From: Perkinsus chesapeaki
Taxonomy: Eukaryota > Perkinsozoa > Perkinsida > Perkinsidae
DNA length: 37,091 nt
Assembly: GCA_013115145.1 (NCBI GenBank)
Contig: JAAPAO010000355.1
Location: forward strand, 1-37,091
Reading direction: 5' to 3'
The position numbers and the translations under genes are program-made. Below, in pieces: positions 31,581-37,091 of this stretch. The notes below the pieces were generated by a model. The model was not told the origin of the DNA and made no database searches. It saw only the letters and a list, made by a program, of their open reading frames with translations. Each line of letters starts with the position of its first letter. Position 1 is the stretch's first letter.

Positions 31581-32551
31581 ATGCCTCAGCAGCAGTGGTC
31601 GATGGAGGAGTCGTTGTGCCTACTCAGTATTATAGAAGAAGGAGGGGATTGGATTAAGTCTGTCGGAGGAAATCTGGTTATGGCCGACCCTGCTAATTGG
31701 AATGTTGTGGCCGAGAAGGTGAATGCTACAATGAGATGCGCGTACGAGCCTAAACAGTGCCAGAAGAAATGGGAGTCCCATTCGTTGTCCCATTATGGGA
31801 CAACTTAAAGACTAAAACTAAAAAGTATGCAATCGCAATTGCTAAAGACAGGAAGACTACCGGAGGCGGGAAGGCGATTCCGAGGGATGCCGTATGCGAG
31901 CGGACTATCGATATTGTTGGACGAAACCATCCGACTTACTTCCAGATTCCCAACGCTACAGACAGCCATTCTGGTAGCACACCTAAGTCTGAGGACTCTG
32001 GTTCGAGCGGTAATAGTAATGGGAGTGTTAATGGCGGGAACGATGACATGAGTCTCGATAACAGTCCTGAGATACCCGACATCCGCGGTGAGGGAGAAAG
32101 GTCTTCCGGGAGCAACTCTAGCCTCCCAGAAAAGTCTTTGGTCGAGCTTGACGTTCCATCTGTTACCCCGTCTATTGAATGCGGGCTTATTAGAGCTGGA
32201 TATAAGCTGCAGAGTTCCTGCCCTCCGCCAGCAGTTCGTCCTTTGGATGCTCTACGAGAGAAACGTGCTCGTGAGGACAGTGAGGAGCATGAGTGCAGGA
32301 TGAAGCTTCTTCGCAAACAGTCCGAGCTCTGCAATCTGGAGATAGAGCTTGTCAGGCAGAAAATCGAAGCACATAGCAAAGCAGAAGAGAAGGTCTCTGA
32401 GCTGCACCAGCTAAAGCGGACAGTTGCTGAGTGGAAGAGGAAGCTACTGGAGCATGAAACCGCGGAGAGGACCCTGCGAGTTCGACATGCCGAGGAGGAG
32501 CACAAACTCCGCATTGCTGCTTTGCAGCCGCAGCCTACTGGACTCCAGTAA
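31581..32551 (+). pseudogene. Myb/SANT-like DNA-binding partner protein of the Harbinger element, frameshifted
   Basis: The Myb-like (trihelix/MADF-style) protein of a PIF/Harbinger element, which normally binds the transposon ends and helps the transposase. The first part (from ATG 31581, or 31545) reads MPQQQWSMEESLCLLSIIEE and continues to EPKQCQKKW. A 26-bp insertion (31773-31798) interrupts the codon series, after which DNLKTKTKKYAIAIAKDRK continues in a new frame to TAA at 32551. Without the insertion the join would be KKW-DNLK, as in the Myb-like family. The C-terminal half has a Ser/Gly-rich linker and a charged coiled coil (about the last 85 residues). The insertion has no GT-AG ends and is too short for an intron, so the gene is probably dead as it stands. 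Confidence 0.82.
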
Positions 32552-32887
32552 ATGGAGACTCCATTATGGAGTTTCCAAACCACTTCTTGATATTTGAATT
32601 ACTCTCTTTTTTTGCGCATATAGTGTTGTAGTAGATTTTTTTCGTTAGTCCTATGGAGAAGTATCGTTCCATACGTTAAATATCTATGAATGAATGTGTT
32701 TCGGATCTGAGTCTCATATTATGAGCATGTGTGTTTGAGTGGTGATTATGCGTTGAGTTCAACCAGTCGGCGCGGGTTTGGGACTCAAACTTTGAGTAGA
32801 AATCATGTCGCGCAAACCGGGATGTTGTGTTACTCTACATGTATCGTTGAATGCCAAGCCTGCATATCAAAAGCTTCGGGGCTTCCG

Positions 32888-32958
32888 GTCTTGTGGCCTA
32901 GCCGATAGAACGTCGTGTTGTCATTCACATGGTTGCTGGTTCGATCCCACGTTGCGAC
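32888..32958 (+). repeat. tRNA-like sequence right of the Harbinger gene pair
   Basis: Starts GTCTTGTGGCCTAGCCGATA, with an A-box-like TAGCCGATAG, and ends GGTTCGATCCCACGTTGCGAC, with a clear B box. The outer three pairs of the acceptor (GTC/GAC) match, but inner pairs and the T stem are degraded. Probably a tRNA pseudogene or SINE head. Confidence 0.45.
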
Positions 32959-32977
32959 AGTTCTAATTCGGACGCCT

Positions 32978-33250
32978 TAAGGAGGGTCTTAGCTGTGTCT
33001 AAGCTGGGTCCGAGCTGGCTTACGCTCCTTAAGGTCCTCATGTTAGGAGCTTAAGGAAGGATCCACATATGTTACAAGTAGAGGCTCCTTGCGGTCCTTC
33101 CTTAAGGAGCTTGGCTTAGGACCTTAAGGTCCTCCCTTTAAGGACCTAACCTTAGGTCCTTAGGGTCCTTGGCCTCCTATGTTACAAGGTGATGCGCCTT
33201 CCTTAAGTAACTTAGGCTCCTTCCTTAAGGCGCTGCTACTATGTTATAGG
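32978..33250. repeat. Dense cluster of CCTTAAGG-type palindromes
   Basis: About 270 bp are built from variants of CCTTAAGG and TCCTTAAGGA (for example CGCCTTAAGGAGG, GCTCCTTAAGGTCCT, CCTTCCTTAAGGAGC, GGACCTTAAGGTCC, TTCCTTAAGGCGC). Three times a phrase TATGTTACAAG or TATGTTATAGG follows. Many overlapping stems are possible. It could be the foldback end of a DNA transposon. Confidence 0.75.
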
Positions 33251-34224
33251 CCCTATGTCACATAGCTAGCAGTGAACTGCGCAACTACGAACGTCAAGGC
33301 GAATACTATTCTCGCGTCAACCGTTCGCGCAAGGATGTCCTCGTTTTCGTATCTCTCAGCCAGGCTGGGTCAGTCTGGATATGAGCCAGGGTCCGCCTAC
33401 TCGTTATGGCAGATATCATAACCTCTAGGCTATATCGGCTAATCCACTTCCTACCAGTCACCTGAAATCCTGTCAGTACAAGAGCTACCGCGTCGCGCGC
33501 CACAATACTTATGCATATCCCACCTCTCTAATGGGACGGTCAGAATCTGCAACTCAACCAATGACAATTTCGTCAAATTTACACTAAAAAACGCTTAAAC
33601 GCTACTTCGAGCTCGCCTATATCGGATAAGTATCCAAACAACCTGGTTTTGGTCCATACTTGTGGTGTCATGCTAACGATCACGAACGCACAAACCAATC
33701 AAGAGAGTTCTTCTATTAGGCTTTTCATCATTCCTCGAATGCTGCTCGTTATATTATCCCCCTTCATTCTACTTTTCAATAACGATAACTGTTGATAACT
33801 GACCGACTTTGGTCAGCGGTTCGCTAGACTGCGTTAAGACCGTAACTGGGGACGCATTTCGGCAACCAACCCAAGATCGCGAGCGAGCTTCTCTGGAACG
33901 CGCATACACGGCTCCCCGAGTATGCTGGCACATCCTGAGCTTCTGAAGTTCAGCTTCAGAATATTGAAATCTTATAGTCCTACACTTATAGCAACACTCA
34001 AAACCACTCTGGCAGAATGAGAGTCCCACTACACCACATCAGAGCTTCTGATAGTCAAAACATCAGTGTGGAGTTAATTCTCTGCTCTTCTCGAGTAAAT
34101 CACATGTCGGTCTGAGACGGTCGATGTTGTGTTGGACTGGGAACACTCACTGTATGATTCAGTACTGGACGAGTTGACGGCGAGTGAAATTGCAGTGTGA
34201 GAGGCTCTTACACTGTAATTTACT
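33251..34224. other. Intergenic DNA without a supported gene
   Basis: Short open frames on the minus strand at 33306-33503 and 33769-34029 have no domain features and no splice-consistent neighbours. I see no RNA gene. Confidence 0.4.
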
Positions 34225-34304
34225 CGGCTCTTACTAAGAGCCGACACTGACAGTGTCACACTGTCTCAGTTGGGCAGAGCCACACTGTCTCAGTTGGGCA
34301 GAGC
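34225..34304. repeat. 9-bp hairpin plus a 24-bp direct repeat
   Basis: CGGCTCTTA-c-TAAGAGCCG (34225-34243) is a perfect hairpin with a one-base centre. It is followed by two adjacent identical 24-nt units, CACACTGTCTCAGTTGGGCA plus GAGC (34257-34280 and 34281-34304). Confidence 0.85.
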
Positions 34305-34547
34305 CCTAGAATCAGCCCCTTCGGCTGCATTCATATCACAATCGGGAATCTTATTTTGAATTGTGCTATCAATACAGCTAAGTTGGTGCTTAGGCTAGTA
34401 ATAGGTGCTCGACCCAGTTTGGATCAACGAAGTGCATCGGAGAAGACCTCGCTTGTGTGGCACAGGTTGTGTTGACAGCCAATTTACAGTAGACTTTACT
34501 CGACTCTTAGCCATATGAGGCGTCTCCATGCTAACGTTCCTTGTCGA

Positions 34548-34757
34548 CTGTAGTACAGTCACTGTACCCGAACAGGTTCACTTATGTAGCGATTTCCTTT
34601 CGTTCACAAGAGTAATCTTGACAAAACCCTGAACCGTGATGAGGAGTTGTATACCTTTCCCCCCTCATGGAGGTTTAGTCAATACAAAAATGTATTCGAC
34701 TTCGATGATCCATTTACTCTTTTAAGAGTTATTGGCTGTGGGTATTCCTGAGCAGCT
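34548..34757 (+). repeat. About 200-bp dispersed repeat, right inverted copy
   Basis: Reverse-complement partner of 26797-26992. It ends about 155 bp before the direct repeat of the tyrosine-recombinase element, so it may belong to an older related element. Confidence 0.85.
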
Positions 34758-36073
34758 CGGCACTACCAGGTGTCGATAGTCAGTGTTCTCATTAGGAAAA
34801 ATGATGAACCACCCGTACAGGTTATCACGGTTATAATAAAACCACCACAACTAACAGGTGAGTTACAAAGGGATGTGTGGTCATATAGCAGTAACTCCCC
34901 AGATTAATTCCTGGTAACGATTCTACATGTAGAATCAGTGTTAGCGAAATTATCACGCAGAGTATTGTGTGCTTGGAGCACTAGCCTGGTACATGCGTTC
35001 AACTAGCCTAGCGAAGTGGTGCAAGCTAGAGGTATATAAACTTAGGACTAATAGATTTGTGATCTAATTGTCGAGTTGACGGCATCAACTCGATGAGACG
35101 TTTTGTTATCTTGTCGAAGGCTGCACGCCTTGTGACCCAGTTTTAGCTGTACGCTATAAATTATGATTATATTCGTATTTTGAGGTCACTAAATAAGAGT
35201 TAGTGCTCTGTGGACGGTTTCTAGTGAACCTCCGCGTCCCTACTCTACATAGAGAATACACTGTCTGTAAATGTGTTTCTTTGCATTATCCAAATGCTTC
35301 CATAAGTCATTAGTTTTCATGGAGATGAGTTACAAAGATGGGAAACCGATGTTGAATCAACATAGTTGAAGCATAATAGTATTGTTGATCAATGTTTGAT
35401 TCCTGTGTCATCAATGGGTTATCGGTGACGACTTGTCACAGTTCTGACATACACCACTATTAGTTGATTTCAACTTAGTGGAGCTCCGGGTTTCAAAGAC
35501 GCGCGGGTAGTCAGATCCACCCGAAAGTAATCAGCGAAGGCTCCTGCCTAAGCAAACCAAAGCTAGTGGAATCCATTAAATAGATCCCATTGTTCCAAGT
35601 CGCGCACCCCATAATAATCGATAGCTAAACTTAACGTTGTATAATCTCTTCAAGAGATTCTCTTGTATATTACTAATGCCGTCAGTAATACCATATCACT
35701 TATATGTGAGGGGCGAACAACTCAGAGTAATATGATATTATTATAATGATAGTACCATTTGCGGCAAATGATTCGCCGATTCTCAGCAAGTTTAATGGCC
35801 TGATCTGTGTAAATTGTGTAATTGTGTGAATTGTGTAGAAGCCGGGTTTGGAGACTTGCTCCAATGGAGCAGCTCCATACGCAACGTATCTTTGTGTAAG
35901 CTAGATACTAGAATTAACATTCATAATACTATTACTCAAATATCAGTTTTATGGTTTACCGTCTTGAACCATCCCTCCCGTTTAATGGCTCCTTTCTTGT
36001 TTATACAGGTTTACTGATGACATGTTTTCCCTTGCTTTTCTTAGGTTTATTTACTCTCGATTTTCAATTTATA

Positions 36074-36385
36074 ATGGCCTATAATTATAGAGATAACTAC
36101 GAAGATTGGGACCCGAAGTATAATTACAACAAAGATAAAACCAACTACTCCGGGTACAACAACAACTACTACTATGGCAAAGACTACAGTAGCGGTAACT
36201 ACTACAAGAATGGCAATGATCTGGGATCTGCGGTCAATAAGGATGACATCGACAAGTTGCTAAATATGGGCAGTGGTTCCGTCACAACCAGTATTACCAC
36301 TACGAGGACTTTGCGACGACAGGTCTTTAAGGGTGACCACATGGACAGTTATGACGATGTAATTCGCCAGAGCACCGGCCCAGAA
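36074..36385 (+). pseudogene. Tyr/Asn-rich N-terminal ORF of the YR element (truncated)
   Basis: Starts MAYNYRDNYEDWDPKYNYNK, then a low-complexity Tyr/Asn/Gly stretch (NNNYYYGKDYSSGNYY), then a more ordinary segment (DDIDKLLNMGSGSVTTSITT). Its position at the head of the element suggests a gag-like or leader protein. The coding pattern breaks near 36385, where the recombinase sequence starts in another frame. I recognise no specific family. Confidence 0.55.
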
Positions 36386-36387
36386 CC

Positions 36388-36708
36388 ATGTTGTTTACTC
36401 TCAAGGAAAGTGAACGAAGTGGGTCACTCTTCGGAGTTTCATATTCTCAACTCAGTAAGGATATCAAATATCTGGTTACTACTGTTTTCACTGGTGTGTT
36501 AGAAGAAGATGAGGAGATCGGTAAGAAGACCTCTCACAGTATGAGAAGAACAGGGGTTAGATTGTTAGCTGAAGCGAATGTCCGTTTAGAAGCTATTGCT
36601 GATTATGGCCGCTGGAAGGACGTTAGAACTGTTCAGAATAACTATATGAGAGATCATAGTGGCAGACTTGGTCGTGAAAAGGAGTATTCACAGAACATGC
36701 TGAGTTAA
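36388..36708 (+). pseudogene. C-terminal catalytic part of a tyrosine recombinase
   Basis: 106 residues carry the end of a phage-integrase-type domain. HSMR gives the HxxR pair (His50, Arg53), IADYGRWKD supplies Trp76 at the usual His/Trp position, and VQNNY supplies the nucleophile Tyr86. The spacing fits YR enzymes. The N-terminal arm-binding domain and the first catalytic Arg are missing, so this fragment alone cannot be active. It ends in TAA. Confidence 0.85.
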
Positions 36709-36803
36709 GGATTGCTTTAACAGTTGACATTAGAGTATGTTGTTGTAAGGGTTGTGTTGGATGGGTCATGAAATTCCATGTTGAAAGTTGGGAACGATGG
36801 GAG

Positions 36804-36872
36804 GTAGGACACTGAAGACTGCTGACCCAGCCAGAGACTGAGTTCGAGTCAGGCGGTCTTTTGGTGCCCTAC
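36804..36872 (+). repeat. tRNA-like or structured hairpin near the YR element end
   Basis: GTAGGACAC (36804-36812) pairs with GTGCCCTAC (36864-36872) at eight of nine positions. An inner CTGA-GTTCGAG-TCAG forms a T-arm-like hairpin. It may be a tRNA-derived piece or a structured RNA of the element, perhaps a primer or packaging signal. Confidence 0.35.
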
Positions 36873-37091
36873 TGAACAGTGATGGTTGTCAATGAAGACT
36901 AATAACAAGTGGAGACTGCATTAGTCTGTCACTTGACTCTGACAAAGTATATACTATTCATGTCAGAGTTCAACCATCTACTGTTCACATTCCCGACCTC
37001 TGCATCATGGGAATTTCGTGGTAACGATTCTACATGTAGAATCAGTGTTAGCGAAATTATCACGCAGAGTATTGTGTGCTTGGAGCACTAG

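Larger units (their letters stand above)
34912..37091 (+). mobile_element. Internally deleted tyrosine-recombinase element (DIRS/Ngaro or Crypton-like)
   Basis: A 73-bp sequence at 34912-34984 is repeated identically at 37019-37091, where the window ends. Each copy holds the perfect palindrome GATTCTACATGTAGAATC (34919-34936 and 37026-37043). Between them lie a Tyr/Asn-rich ORF start and the C-terminal end of a tyrosine recombinase in another frame. Direct repeats with an internal recombinase gene fit Ngaro/PAT-type YR retroelements. No reverse transcriptase or RNase H is present between the two ORF fragments, so this copy is a deletion derivative. A Crypton-type DNA element is the alternative. 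The right boundary is not visible. From 34985 to 36073 there is no recognisable gene, only leader-like DNA with short palindromes such as AATCTCTTCAAGAGATT at about 35643. Confidence 0.7.

Noticed and set aside
31936-32583. 215-codon minus-strand frame
   Set aside because: It is the antisense shadow of the Ser/Gly-rich and coiled-coil part of the Myb-like gene, with Ser/Arg-rich low-complexity composition.
32978-33250. CRISPR-like array
   Set aside because: The repeats are overlapping palindromes without uniform spacers, in a eukaryotic context with no cas genes.

Overview
This is a stretch of an intron-rich protist nuclear genome. No bacterial-style operons, ribosome binding sites or CRISPR arrays are visible. 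The protein-coding genes are cut into many small exons, and about half of the introns I could define are only 38 to 50 nt long, with GT-AG (occasionally GC-AG) ends. The gene set is an amino-acid transporter, a small GTPase, a 50-exon KIF21-type kinesin, a secreted subtilisin-like protein and a small secreted cysteine-rich protein. This fits an alveolate, and a Perkinsus-like parasite is my best guess. The assignment is an inference from style and gene content, not a database match.

Layout. Positions 1-219 (minus) hold the edge of an unidentified gene. From 911 to 3714 (plus) there are scattered exons of a charged, coiled-coil protein. From 3715 to 4450 there is intergenic DNA ending in 3.4 copies of a 62-bp tandem repeat. 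From 4452 to 8281 lies an amino-acid/auxin-permease-like transporter that seems to lose its 3' half. From 8943 to 10756 there is a complete seven-exon small GTPase with a tRNA-Ser(AGA) gene nested antisense in one intron and a 24-bp minisatellite, interrupted by an assembly gap, in another. Only 92 bp later, 10849-23390 encodes a kinesin of about 1650 residues: N-terminal motor, long coiled coil, C-terminal WD40 repeats. I could join all 50 exons in phase from start to stop.

From 23391 onward genes are sparse and mobile DNA dominates. A single-exon subtilisin-like protein (24835-25815) has Glu where the catalytic Asp should be. It is followed by a probable secreted protein with a suspected frameshift (25827-26633). 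A secreted cysteine-rich gene is on the minus strand (28895-29528). A PIF/Harbinger transposon follows, with an intact DDE transposase (30391-31485, minus) and a divergent Myb-like partner gene (31581-32551, plus) broken by a 26-bp insertion. The right end (34912-37091) is an internally deleted tyrosine-recombinase element: a Tyr/Asn-rich N-terminal ORF is joined out of frame to the end of a recombinase, between 73-bp identical direct repeats that each carry an 18-bp perfect palindrome.

Themes worth attention: tRNA-derived fragments sit repeatedly inside introns; a short motif (GCTTCGCTCCG) recurs in four tiny kinesin introns as two inverted pairs that bracket exons; and a dispersed MITE-like family keeps a pseudopalindrome by compensating changes.
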